In this document: piece after piece, positions 22,930 to 34,160 of the stretch | How the letters are laid out: each line of letters opens with the position of its first letter | How positions within the stretch are numbered: position 1 is the first letter of the stretch | Made by a program: the position numbers and the translations under genes | Notes under the pieces: generated by a model | Told to the model about the DNA's origin: nothing | The model's input: only the letters and a program-made list of their open reading frames with translations | Databases searched by the model: none | NCBI GenBank assembly: GCA_914767885.1 | Contig: CAJZBQ010000002.1 | Span: 186,001-250,000, forward strand | Source: Blepharisma stoltei | Taxonomy: Eukaryota; Ciliophora; Heterotrichea; Heterotrichida; Blepharismidae | Direction: 5' to 3' | Length of the DNA: 64,000 nucleotides

Positions 22930-24288
22930 TTAGTAATTATTTTGAAAATAATTTATAAACATCTGTGTCTTTGTAATTAATTCTAAAAAATTCCAATCAC
23001 CTTTAGGAAAAACTGCCTTTAGAGACTCTAGTTGCTCTTTTGGGTCTGATGAATCTAAAGAGTTGTTTATGATTTCGCTTCAAAATAGATTAAATGACTG
23101 ATAAATTTCAAGTGATGCTTCTTTTTGTGCTTCTTTTGGATTGAATATGTATTTGTTATTTTCAAAACATTTGTATGTATCTTTAATAGTATTTCTCAAT
23201 TCAAGAGCTTGAGGCTCAATTACGTCGTGAACCACTGTTCGTCCTCCTTGGACTCTTTGGTTTATTTTTGGCTCATCAAGCATAACAAAAATAGTGTTTA
23301 CAAGATCATGACGAATTCTTCAGCTTATATTTTGTATCCCAGTTATTATAGGAACTGGCGAATCAAGAAGCTCTACTAAAGAGTCAGGAAGAATCGGAAT
23401 AGTTACATTGGACCATTTCAATGGTCTCAGCATCGCTAAAGCTCCAAGCACACAAGATGTGACCAGCCCCAAATTTTCAGACACAAAAACAATCGATTTT
23501 TCCTGTGCTAATGCAAAAATCAGCCACAAAAAGTCTTGTAATGTAAGTGAAGAAAATAACGGAATGCACAGTCATGGGACATCAATCGTGCTAAGATCTC
23601 CACAGCAGTACCAAATTTCAATTAATCCTACCTGGATTGAAATTTCTTTGCCTGGATGAATTTCGTCGCATTCCCAATAGTATCTTAACAATTCCACTTC
23701 ATTTTCACATATTAAAGGCAAACTTTCTATCGGATTTTCTGATCTACTCATTCCTTTTAATTTTAATAAAGAAAATAAAATTTCAAAATGAAGCTCAAAA
23801 ATAGGAATATAACTAGCAATACAATAGCATTTTGGCACCAGCCAGCCTAATTCGTTATTTTCTCCCATTTCAATATCATCTATCTGCACACAAAGTATAT
23901 ATAAAGCGTCTTTCGAATAATTCGGAATCCCTCTCCATACGTCAATATCTTCATATTCTTCAGACCGTAATGTAAAAATATAACAATTTGGCCTTCTATT
24001 TGAGGCTTGGCTGAATAAAATCGATGCATATTCAGATGATTTTGCAAAGGTCAGCTGGGTCATTTCAATTTGTGAAGGAAAACAAAAATCAGGGATTACG
24101 TGCCTTATAGCGTCAGATATAGAAGAACTTTCTTCAGGGTACTCAAATAATATAGAAGGTTTTACATTAGGATTCCCTAGATCTGATTTTGTGACGCCAA
24201 CGAGAAAGAAAGCTTCATAGATGCCGGGGTCTGAATAAGCGTCAGCTATTCCTTCATCTGCATTGGCAGGGGAAGGCTTGTCAGACAT
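22930..24288 (-). CDS. DENN-domain protein (putative Rab GEF)
   Basis: About 452 residues from the Met at 24288, joined through several Trp-TGA codons. A uDENN segment (YEAFFLVGVTKSDLG, PSILFEYPEE) leads into a cDENN core (IPLFSSLTLQDFLWLIFALA, EKSIVFVSENLGLVTSCVLG, LRPLKWSNVTIPILPDSL, DSPVPIITGIQ) and a dDENN-like end. DENN proteins exchange nucleotide on Rab GTPases. The frame stays open upstream of 24288 to about 24590 with Ser/Pro-rich codons, so the true start may be earlier. No IES is needed. Confidence 0.82.
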
Positions 24289-24761
24289 TTTGTGAATTGG
24301 AGTTAAGCCTGAAGGACTTGAGATGGGAGAATTATGGTCTTCTCCTCTGAGAGTTGAAAAGAGAGAATTGATGTTTGGCCGCCGTGTGAAAATGGTTTTA
24401 GCGAAGTCATTTATTGCTTGGGATGATAGTTCTGGAGGGGAAAGTTCTTGAGAATTCCTTATTCCCTCTGTTTTTGGGGGAAATAATTAGTGGATAAAAA
24501 TTATTTATTATAAAATTAGCTTTATGGAATATTTCGAGATTTATCGGTTTTTTCTGGGATAGCCCATAAAGCTGTCATTGGCTCATGGGGTTTAATTTTA
24601 GGTCAGACAAAAAATGCCACTTCGTGGGAAATCATGGCCTTACGGGGCTATTCATAGCAAAACCCATAATAATTTTAATTAAAGCTTCAACCATTTTTGT
24701 CAATTTTAGATAGCTTGATTCTAAAACATAAATTTTTTGAACTTGCAAATAAGTGATCATT

Positions 24762-25007
24762 TTAAATTATTAGCAGAAAAATCATTAATTTTAAATTTAA
24801 TAAAATAAATCCCCTCTGAGCTAGCATCTTCTTTAATTTTTTGGTTTCTCTACGCAGTGATTTGATTTGTTCAGCATCTTGCAGCCTTCCTTGTAGTGAC
24901 AGTTCGTAGTTTTGTTTTAACAGATTGTGCTCATTTTCCAGTTGATGATATTCCCTTGAAAGCTGTCTATATTTATTTTTCCAATATTCTTTACGATCTC
25001 CTTCCAT
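24762..25007 (-). CDS. small coiled-coil protein
   Basis: 81 residues. Heptad-like helix over residues 5-65 (YRQLSREYHQLENEHNLLKQ) then a short hydrophobic tail. No family recognised. The clean ATG and TAA and the helix pattern support translation, but it could be a chance frame. Confidence 0.45.
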   Translation of the reverse strand: MEGDRKEYWKNKYRQLSREYHQLENEHNLLKQNYELSLQGRLQDAEQIKSLRRETKKLKKMLAQRGFILLNLKLMIFLLII

Positions 25008-25149
25008 CTTGATAAAATTATAATTTTTTCTTGGAAGTCTTTAAAATCGTTTTGTTTAATTTAAAAGTCTGATCAAAAACAAGTCTTTTAAATTATATAA
25101 TTAATATATAAATTTTGAATTGGTTTATTACTACTTGCTATCATTTTTT

Positions 25150-25500
25150 TGAATTATCTACTTCAATCTACCGTTGAAGCCGCCCTGGAGAATCAATTTT
25201 CTCACAAGCAACAAACTTAGGGAGGCCTTAAAAGGAGCCACTGGAAAGACACCAACGCCAAAGTTGTGGCTTCAACCGGCCGCCAACCTCGCTAATTTGA
25301 CTGTGTTCCAATTAAAGATCCATTCTCCTCGAGTGGTTTAGATGGAAAATCACTATGCCTTCCATTTTCCTGGAACCAGAAGTCCAGCTGTACACCTCTA
25401 GCTCTTTTTTTAACAAGGTATATTTGGGACAGGATTCCCTGTAAAAGCCGCTCCTCATGATCAAATATTGGTTTAGGGAGATATTGATCTCAACAGAATG
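25150..25500. repeat. GC-rich non-coding island, possible retroposon relic
   Basis: The stretch from CTACCGTTGAAGCCGCCCTG to GATCTCAACAGAATGCC is far richer in G+C than its flanks and has no protein-coding frame. It is probably a decayed SINE-like element, with no duplication found. Confidence 0.4.
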
Positions 25501-25707
25501 CCATATTTGAATATGCAGTGTTTATTACAATTATAATTAGTTTTATATAAAAAAATAGCAACTGCGGTAAAATTTTAAAAAAAATTCCAGCAACTCGGCA
25601 TAAAAAAGGTTTTGAAATTAATTATTTGCAAATTCAAAATGAAGCTAATAGAAAAACATTGGTTAAAATGGTGATTTTGCATATTAGAATTAATTTTTGT
25701 ATTGGCA

Positions 25708-27097
25708 ATGCTAGATTCTCGTCTTAAAAGGCTCAGGACAACTTTCCAATTAAAATGTGACACTTCAAAGATTACTTTAGATTCCACAATAAAAGGAACC
25801 CCACGGACCGCATCTGAAATTTTCCCAGACCTCACACCAGCCACATCGTCATTTATACCAGAAACCCCTAAAACCGCAAAACTTGACGGCCACGAGTACA
25901 TGAAAAGGAAAATGTTCAAAAGAAAAACAATTGAGCCTGATTCCTTTGGTGATATAATTAAAATATGGCGTCTTCGTTTGGGCATGGCCTCCCGGCCATG
26001 TATACTCGACTCATATTTTAATTATATCCGGCAAGGTTTTGCATTTCAGAAACGGACGGCAATGCTAGGTAAGCAATTCTGGTTGTGCTCAGAGCCTAGC
26101 CCAAGTCTACTTTCGGGAATGTTTTTTCCTCATGGGAAAGGAGGCACGCAAGTTGGAAAGGGAAGCTCAGCCAGTCCGTTAGGACCAATCGGGCAACTCC
26201 CTAGCGTGAAACTGGGCGTTACGTCCCAGGCTTCGTGTTTTTCCTTTTTGCCGAAAGCCTACCAGAAAATCCATTTTTTATGGATTTTCGGAATGGCAAC
26301 CCATGTCCTCAAGCGAAGTAGCTCAGGCATGAGCCGCCTTAGTCGGCAACACTGCTCCGGAGGCGCGTACTGGAGATCGAGGCTGACTGGCCCCAGACGG
26401 TCGGCGGCCCTATGCGGCGAAGAAGCAGCGGGAAGCTCTGGGAGGGGTTACCCCGTGAATGGCGTTAAACACAGAACCTAATAAGTTAAGTTAAGATTCC
26501 TTTGGTGATAGCCACATGCGAAGTTTAAAACGCAAACTGACTGTACTAGAAGAATTCGGATTGCCTAATGATATAGTTGTCAAGCCAGGTCTAAAAAAAT
26601 TTGACTCAGAGTCCTCAAATGGCCTATCACGAAGATCAATCACCATGGCCGATTTCTGGGGAAATAAAGTTGCACAAAGCCTTCTATCGTCTCCAAAACT
26701 CAGACAAGCAGCCAATACCCTTAAGCATAAATATTTAATACAAAACCGAGCTACAGAGCATTCTTTACTTTACCCGAACCATCCCCGCAAAATGGACATC
26801 AGCACAGTCATCAGAGTCCAAAATCCAAACAGCTCTAATTCTCCAGTAAAACAGGAAATTCATAAGCCGCTTAAAACAGAAACTACCGAGCCTGTTTTCC
26901 ATACTGCGAAAAGAATGAAAAAGCATAGAGAACTTTCTGCCATATACCAAATTATGAAAAGCTGCGACGACCTGTATAAAGCAAGCCAAGAAAATTTCCA
27001 AAAATTGAATACTCAAAATTCAGAAGAGCCGAAAATCAAAAAATTACCAAGAAGGGATAAAGAGCAAATAGAGCGATTTAAAAAATATTTGGATTAA
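25708..27097 (+). CDS. basic hypothetical protein split by a retroposon
   Basis: 277 residues after removing 556 bp at the duplicated GATTCCTTTGGTGATA. The protein is basic and Ser/Thr/Pro-rich (KITLDSTIKGTPRTASEIFP, PRKMDISTVIRVQNPN) with a C-terminal helix (IYQIMKSCDDLYKASQENFQ). I recognise no domain. The strongest evidence that it is a real gene is that insert removal exactly restores the frame (EPDSFGD-SHMRSLKRK). The ATG at 25708 is preferred. Confidence 0.62.
25955..26494 (+). mobile_element. SINE-like retroposon R1, acting as an IES
   Basis: A 540-bp GC-rich insert with a perfect 16-bp target duplication (25939-25954 and 26495-26510). The 5' end is an AT-rich stem (AATTAAAATATGG../..CATATTTTAATTATA) enclosing a GCATGGCC..GGCCATG hairpin. 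The 3' end is TTAAACACAGAACCTAATAA plus TTAAG repeats. It is homologous to R4 (49774). TA inside the duplication permits precise excision. Confidence 0.85.
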
Positions 27098-27213
27098 TGT
27101 TTAATTAAACGATTAGAATTTTTTTAACACTAATTTTGGTATATTTGATATTTCTGGTTAAATTTTTGAAAACAAATTATAATAAAATTTTGATTAAATC
27201 TCAAAATACGAAT

Positions 27214-29039
27214 TTAATGCTGGTTTTCCTCTGCATCTTCTTCGCCTTTCAATTGGTTTATTTCATGTACTTCGTTCATGGGCTTACTGGCTTTGGTTCT
27301 CAAGGCGCCAGCAGCTCCTGCTGCGACCATCGTGCCTATGAGTGGAGCAAATGCATAAACCCAGAGATGATCCAGGACTGAATCGTCTCCTGTATGAATA
27401 TAGTGGATAATATTAAGTGTAATACACTGCGTTGGGTTAAAGCAGGCTCCTGAAATCGGATGAGCCATGTTCGCCATAACCCATACAGTAATAATGACTG
27501 AAAAAATTGCAACCCAGTGAGGGTCTTTCCAAGTCTTCAAGTCTTTTATAATCATCAAAGTCAAAATCAATTGACCAGTTCACACTACTTCACTCCCCCC
27601 CCCCTTTAAATTGGAACAAAATTTAATTTTATAATAAAAAATTATATATAATTTTTATCTAAAAAGTTTTGATATAAGTTAAATGTTTCTTCTTAGCTAA
27701 AAATTAAAAAATTTATTTATATCTTGCTCGTTTTTAAAGAAAAAAGTATAAAGAGCATCTTATTTAAATAAATTTATTATCCTTAATTGCTAAATTTTAA
27801 AAAAAAATTAATTTTTTTTTTAAAAATTTTCAAAAAAATTTTGTTTTTTTTGATAAAAATGATATTTTTTATTTGGATAGTTTTGATATAAATTCAATAG
27901 GAATTCTTTATAAAATTTCAAAATTTACTTATTTCTTGCTTTATTTTAAAGAATAGAGTATAAATAACATCTTATTTAAACAAAATTAGCACTTTGATCG
28001 ATAAATTTTCCAAAATTTTTTTGTTTTAATATTTTATCAATAAAAATAATAATTTTTGTGTAAATAATTTTGATACCAATTAATAGTGGCGTATTAACTA
28101 ATAATGAAAATTTAGTTATATCTTGCTTTGTTTTTAAAGGATAAAGAGTAAATAGCGTTTTATTAAACAGATTTATTGATCTAATTCGATAAGTTTTTGA
28201 AATTTTTTTTTGTTGAAATTTTTTTATATGTTTTATAAAAAATTTTATACTGATATTTTTTTTAAAAAAAAAATTAACCCCCCTTTAAATTGGAACAAAA
28301 TTTTTAGTTCCAATTTAAAGGGGGGGGGAGTCAGTGAAAAATGCCTGGGCTTTGTCTTTATCAGGATTAATCAAAATTGCTAAACCCCCTCCGTGAGTGA
28401 ACAAAACCATTAGAAAAATCGCTATTTTTTGCCCAAAAGCCCACCCTCCGTGAGTAAACAAAAATTTTTTAAAGAAAAAATTTTTGATATATAAGTGATA
28501 ATTAGTATAATGAAATCTAGAGCTAATTCTGTTTAATTTTAAAAAAATTGCTCTTTAAAACATAAATTTTATAAATTAAATTAATATTTACTTTCCAATT
28601 TTTGCGAATTAGGATTTTTTTTAAATCCCAAAAAAAAATATTTTTTATATAAAATTTATATATAAATTGTTTTAAAAAAAAATATTAACCCCTTTCCGTG
28701 AGTGAACAAAATTTTTTTGCTCACTCACAGAGGGGGGAGTAAGGTATCTCCTTCGACTGCCCAGCCGATCAGTCCACCTACCAAGTAGCCTAATATTTGA
28801 GTCATCATACAAAGGACAGTCTCAAGAGACTTAGTCCATGGATGATGAGTTTGGTTCAGCTCTCTGAAAAGACTGGCAAGACTGATGCACGGATTGAAGA
28901 AAGCAGCCCCAGCAGCTACGACACACATAAAGAGTCCCCATACAACCGCGATCCCGTTCCCTCCTGAGACATAAACAATGAAAGCCATCATCAAAGAGCC
29001 GTGAAATTCGACCATAGGCTTTAAATACAACTTCCCCAT
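27214..29039 (-). CDS. aquaporin/MIP-family channel split by two MITEs
   Basis: 241 residues after removing 28381-28739 and 27590-28330. Six membrane segments and two half-helix motifs are visible: NPC in GAAFFNPCISLASLF (first NPA position) and NPT in ISGACFNPTQCITLN (second). Both Ala are replaced, as in some protist and plant superaquaporin-like channels. GLFMCVVAAGAAFF and WVYAFAPLIGTMVAAGAAG are typical MIP packing segments. Between the two MITEs is a 48-bp coding piece (AILINPDKDKAQAFFT). Trp-TGA occurs at VVWTGQ. The cytosolic tail is acidic. Substrate cannot be predicted. Confidence 0.85.
27590..28330. mobile_element. family-B MITE B4, IES without TA at its boundary (TCA/TCA)
   Basis: A 741-bp insert in the aquaporin gene, flanked by TCA 27590-27592 and 28331-28333 (TGA on the gene strand). 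Its inverted ends are CACTCCCCCCCCCTTTAAAT and AATTTAAAGGGGGGGGAG. Keeping one TGA gives FFTEVVWTGQ in frame. Long similarity to B3. Confidence 0.88.
28381..28739. mobile_element. family-A MITE A4, IES in the aquaporin gene
   Basis: A 359-bp insert flanked by TAA (28381-28383 and 28740-28742) with inverted CCGTGAGTGAACAAAA ends. Excision joins AVEGDTL to AILINPDK. Confidence 0.88.
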
Positions 29040-30370
29040 TTACTTATTATAAAATCCATTCCTAATTTTAGCTGATTTGGTAAAATATCAAACAAATATT
29101 ATTGATCATTGAAAAAGATAAGCAAATATCTACTTTGCCAGAATTGTAGTTTAAAAATATTGAAGGCTTTTTAAATGTGTCGGCTACTAAAAATAATTGT
29201 TATAAATAAAATTATAAAATTTCAAGATATTGGACAGTTATTCATCCTTTGCCATTTTCTTAATCCTTTTAAGCAATTTTGTAGTCAAATATTGCCTCCA
29301 TTTATTCGAATAATGCATCTGATAGGAATCAGTAAATGCGGCTGCTTACATGATTTCAATAGACAGGCAATTAAAAATTAATTTTTATTGAAAATGCAAG
29401 AAGAATAAGAAATTTGTTTAGGGAAAATATAGAGTTCAGAAATTAAAATTTTAATCAAAGATCATCGTGAACTATGGTAAGTCATCATAGAATTTTATTA
29501 AAATCAGACAAATGCCTCATGAAATCAGATTTCATATTCGTCATCGTTTTGTCATCATATGAAAATGTATAAAGTCTCAGATTGCAGTTAAAAAAGTCAT
29601 CAATAGGCAGTCCGCCCGTTTTTATCTTCATTGCTAAGCGGATAAATCAAGGTTTTTGATTCTCGCTATTCTCAGTTCATTTTGTGGTAAATAATTATTA
29701 TAAGCTAACTAATATGGAATCATAATTAGCTTTAAGAAATAATTTAGACTTAATTAATTATACAGTCTAGATTTAATTTAAGCATTTCTGTCTCATTTAG
29801 AATTAAAATAATAATTTTTGGCTCGAAAATTAATTTATGACTGAAAATTTTATTAATTTTTTTATTGGTCTTTTAAGCGCCTTAGACTCATTTCATGTCT
29901 TATTTCTAAAGTAATTGATCTAAATAAAGTATTGGCCCTTGATTAATTTCTTTATGACCTTTTAAACTCTAGATCAAAAAAACTTTTAAAATAGCTTTAA
30001 TTATTTCTAGCTCTTAGCATAAAATTTTCTCACTTGGCACATAATCTAATAAGTTTGCATCAATTTATTTTATATTTTTAATTTAAAATAATTTATCACT
30101 TCTTTCCTCAAATTAGAAGAGCAAATTTCATATTTCCAAATATCTCAAAATCAAAAAATCCCTACAATTAGCATCTCCCTATAAATAAATAGTAGCGGCT
30201 CTGCCATTTAACTGAGTTTTAGAGCCCATTAGCGGTTTTCATTGTAGCCTGTGCTACAATTTAAATGCTAATATCATTTTTTGTCCATTAACCTCACATT
30301 GGCCCTTATAATTTAATTATCAAATTCCCTTTAAATACTTTCATCTTAAAATAAAAACAAAATCATTAAA
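29040..30370. other. long intergenic region, no gene seen
   Basis: About 1.3 kb of AT-rich DNA. The few short ORFs lack coding character. GTCATCA recurs at about 29478-29600 without clear order. I could not identify an RNA gene. Confidence 0.4.
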
Positions 30371-33300
30371 ATGAAATCACCTGATCACTCGATGAGATCA
30401 CAGAACCCTCTAATGCGTGACGGGCATTTGCCTATTCCTTCAAAAGATATAAACCACTCAGGCGTTGAAAACAGCTCGTCATGCCACTCAGAAACTACTT
30501 GACAGCGGAAGCAGTTGAATGTGAAATTTTATTTGTGTTATTATTGCTTATTATCAGTATGTCTCGGAAATTCCCTTGTTTATTATTCAGTTTACAACTC
30601 CTCTGCAAATTTTTTATTCCTTAATCCCCCTCCGTGTGTGAACAAAACCATCAGAAAAATCCCTATTTTTTACTCAAAAAACCACCCACCGTGCGAACAA
30701 AAATTTTTCATGAAAAAAATTTTGATATATAAATGATAGTAATTATAACGAAATATCTAGCTAATTCTGTTTAATTTTAAACAGCTCGCATTTTAAAACA
30801 TAAATATCAACAAAAAAAATTCTATAATATATTTTTTAAAATACAAATTAACCACCTCCGTGAGCGAACAAAATTTTTTTGTTCGCTCATGGAAGGGGTT
30901 AGCATAATCCTCCTTATCGGAAGCATTTTATTTAGCTTGGCGATCATGATAATGGAGGTTCGAATTGGCTCAAGCCATATGAATAAATATATGTTAAATG
31001 AAATGGTTTACTTATTTGTAGGACTCTCCATAGTGTTTTCTGACCCGAATATAGTGGAGATTTTGATACAAACAGACAAACATCACGAATCCTTTGTGAC
31101 GAGTTTTATGTTTTTAATGATTTTAGGGGTAATCGCCCACAAGAATTTGGCAAGAAAAATCCGACAATTCATCGAAGTAAATGTGCTTCTTGGACTAATT
31201 ACTTTCATATTGAATATGTTTGGAGAATTACAAAAAGGGCAAACAATTTTCCAATTCATTTTGTTTATTTTATTGACTTTTTATTTAGCAACTGAGCTGC
31301 AAAGTGTTGAATCCAATAGCATGAAGCTAGCCCCTGATAAGAGCGATGAATCCATAATGCTACATGAACATTTGGAGCAAAGATCTAAAAGCCTCAACGA
31401 AACAAAAGACCTAACAGTCCCTAGATCAGCTAATACAACTATTGAAGAAATTGTATCATCTCTAGTTAAATCTTTTGATTTACTTTCTGAAGTTAATTCT
31501 CAAGATATATCAGTTCGCGAAAGTATCCAAAAATCGTCTCAAATCATTCTTAGTGCCCTTGAAACCTTATCTCCCCCTCCGTGAGCGAATAAAAAATTTT
31601 GTTCGCTCACAGAGAGGGTTATTTTATTTTTTTAAAATTAGCATAAAATTTTATTTTATTATTTTTCGAAATTTAAAATATCCCAATTTACAAAAATTGG
31701 AAAGCAAATGTTTATTTAATTGTAAAATTTATGTTTTAAAATGCAATTTATTTAAAATTAAACAGAATTAGCTAGAAATTTCATTATACTAATTATCACT
31801 TTTATATCAAATTATTAAAAAAAATTTTTGTTCTCTCACGGAGGGCGGGTTTTTGGACAAAAAATAGGGATTTTCCTAATGGTTTTGTTCGCTCACAGAG
31901 GGGGGGGAGTAAGGACTTCTTCTAATGTATATTCCACAAATTTAAAAAATATAACAAAAAATTTAGATGAGCAAGATAAAATGTTTATAGAACAGTCTTT
32001 TATTGACGCAAATAAAAGTGCAGGCTCAATGCATTCTTCTCCACCAGTGACTAAAAGAAGCCATAAAGACCCTCTTTATACGACAGAATATGGAGTTCCA
32101 GAATTAATGGGAATTTTAATACAGATTGGAAAAGATTGGAATTTTAATACATTTTTGATTGATGAGTGTACTAAAGGAGCCCCACTTTTATGCTGTGGTG
32201 TTTATGCATTAAGAAGATATGGACTTGATGAGATTTTTAGCATCACAGACCAAAGCTTGAAGACACTATTACAAACATTAGAGTCAAAATATTATAAAAA
32301 TCCTTACCACAACTCGTGCCATGCAGCTGATGTTATGAATTCCTACTTGTTTTTAATCCAAGCTTCTCAGCTGGTTGACGAGATGAGCAGCTTAGAGCTG
32401 ATTTCAGGAATTTTAGCAGCATTGGCTCATGATGTAGGCCATCCTGCGAAAAATAATAGATTTTTGATAATGAGCAACGACGATTTAGCTATACAATTTA
32501 ATGACATAAGTGTGCTAGAAATGCTTCATGCGTCTACATTTTTTAAAATTTTGAAAGCTCAAGAACCGTGCTTATTTAAGAGTCTGCAGCTTGAAAAATG
32601 GCACCAAATGAGAAAGTTAATTATTGAGCTAATTTTAGCGACTGATATGGGAAAGCATTTTGAGCTTATGGGGTATTTTAATTCAAAATATTTAAGTATG
32701 AGCGAACTCCCAGAGCTTTCGGACCCTGAGTTTAGACTAGACCAATATAAAATGGCTATTAAAGCAGCTGATATTGGCCATGCAGCGAAATCAGTAGAGC
32801 TCCATCAAAAGTGGTGTGGGCTAGCAATAAAAGAATTTTTTGCACAAGGAGAATTAGAAAAGTCATTAGGAATTCCTGTTTCTATGTATTGTGATAAAGA
32901 TACAACAGATATTTCTAAATCACAAGCTGGGTTTATCAAAAATATAGTTTCACCTTTGTTTATGGCTTTAATATAAATAAAATGGCATTCGGTTAGAGAG
33001 AAATTAGCTTTGCTAATTTTTCTCTCCCTCATGGAATTTTATTTATAGGGTTAGGTTTTCACTCGAGAACTTCTGGACAGCAATAGCGGTTTAACTCTGG
33101 GGATAACCAGAGGAACTGCTCCTCAGTCCTCTCAAGATTTCGGGCTTTTACCTCTCAGCACATCCCCACGGGAGGATGACCCTTAGGCGGAATACGCGCA
33201 GGAGCTGAGTCGAGCGACAAGAGCGACAAGAGCGACGGCATCGCGCCGGGTGAGACATGCAGCAAGGCTGGTGAAGCAGGAGTTGATAGAAGGCTTGGCC

Positions 33301-33878
33301 AGGGCTGACCTGTTCCAAGATGGCTCGCCTACGTCACTAGTTTTTGCCATAGGCCCTTTTGGGCTGCGGCACTAGACACCTTAAACACCAGATAATTAAG
33401 TTAAGTTAAGTTAAGTTAAGTTAAGTTAAGTTTATGGCTTTAAATAAAGTTATGAATTCTCAAAGTATTGAAGATAACTGTATAGCTCAGCTAAAAATAA
33501 ATGAAGGGTTTTGGAATTCAAAAAGGTCTTATAAGCGGGTGCAGGTCAAATGACTTTGTTTTTTTGATAGTGTCCATTTCACCGAAAAATTTTTGGCCGA
33601 AAATAATCAAAAATTTTTGTTAGTGAGACATTTGACGGAAAAAAATCATTAGTATTAGGCCAAATGTCCGCATTATCAAAAAATTTTCGACCAAATGGAT
33701 TTCGATGAAATACACACTGTCAAAAATCCACGGTCATTTGGCATGGAGTCCTTATAAGCAGTATCAAACTGTCCTCATGCGTAAAGACGAAGAAAATGAA
33801 AAATCCAGATTCGATGGCCTCGTGAGTCGCAGTCAAATATTTAGGCACTCAAACTTGGCTGAAAAATATCTTTCATAA
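30371..33878 (+). CDS. membrane-anchored cyclic-nucleotide phosphodiesterase with four inserts
   Basis: 730 residues after four excisions (30621-30898, 31568-31909, 32961-33432, 33528-33750). The N-terminal half has about six membrane helices (FYLCYYCLLSVCLG, SIILLIGSILFSLAIMIMEV, FMFLMILGVIA, LLGLITFILNMFG, FQFILFILLTFYLA). A linker and a class I PDE catalytic domain follow: NPYHNSCHAADVMNSYLFL, ALAHDVGHPAKNN, LATDMGKHFELM, KAADIGHAAK and SQAGFIKNIVSPLF. The metal-binding His/Asp residues are all present. It should hydrolyse cAMP or cGMP at a membrane, linking to ciliary or cortical signalling. The C-terminus SRSQIFRHSNLAEKYLS is reached only if the last insert is removed. Confidence 0.88.
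30621..30898. mobile_element. family-A MITE A5, IES in the PDE gene
   Basis: A 278-bp insert flanked by TTA (30621-30623 and 30899-30901) with degenerate CCGTGTGTGAACAAAA and TTCGCTCATGGAAGGGG ends. Excision joins NFLFL to SIILLIGS inside a membrane helix. Confidence 0.85.
31568..31909. mobile_element. family-A MITE A6, IES in the PDE gene
   Basis: A 342-bp insert at TA 31568-31569 and 31910-31911. The outer triplets differ (TTA left, TAA right). Excision joins SALETL to RTSSNVYS in frame. Confidence 0.82.
32972..33429 (+). mobile_element. SINE-like retroposon R2, IES in the PDE gene
   Basis: The insert lies between copies of TTTATGGCTTTAA (32959-32971 and 33431-33443). The 5' part forms an ATAAAATGG..AATTTTATTTATAGG stem. 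The body is GC-rich and homologous to R3 (46350). The 3' end is TTAAACACCAGATAATTAAG followed by about seven TTAAG units. Excision between TAs of the duplication restores PLFMALNKVMNSQ. Confidence 0.87.
33537..33750. mobile_element. Mutator-like MITE with 9-bp target duplication, IES in the PDE gene
   Basis: A 214-bp element between direct repeats CTTATAAGC (33528-33536 and 33751-33759). Long imperfect inverted repeats span most of its length (..GTCAAATGACTTTG, TTTGATAGTGTCCATTTCA vs the inverted right arm). Excision at TA in the repeat joins SKRSY to KQYQTVLMRK and opens the real C-terminus. Confidence 0.75.
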
Positions 33879-34160
33879 AAATTTTCAAATAATTAAATAG
33901 CTTGTTTATAGTAAACAAAAATAAAAGAAATCATTTGTAGTTAATTATAAAAAATATGCGACAAGAAATTCTTTATTTCTCCTATTAAATAATCTGGATG
34001 TGTTATTTTATTGATTGTATGTCTAAAATATGAATCGAGTTTTTTATATTTTTTGAAATTTGATTTATTTACAAATTTTATATTAGTTAGTGCACAATAT
34101 GTGATAAAATTATTTATCATGTGTAGCTAGATTTACCCAATTTAGCAAGCCATTATAAAT

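Noticed and set aside
26008..26481. ORF in the GC-rich part of R1 (..MASRPCILDSYF..)
   Set aside because: It spans the retroposon, is not conserved in R4, and breaks the host gene frame.
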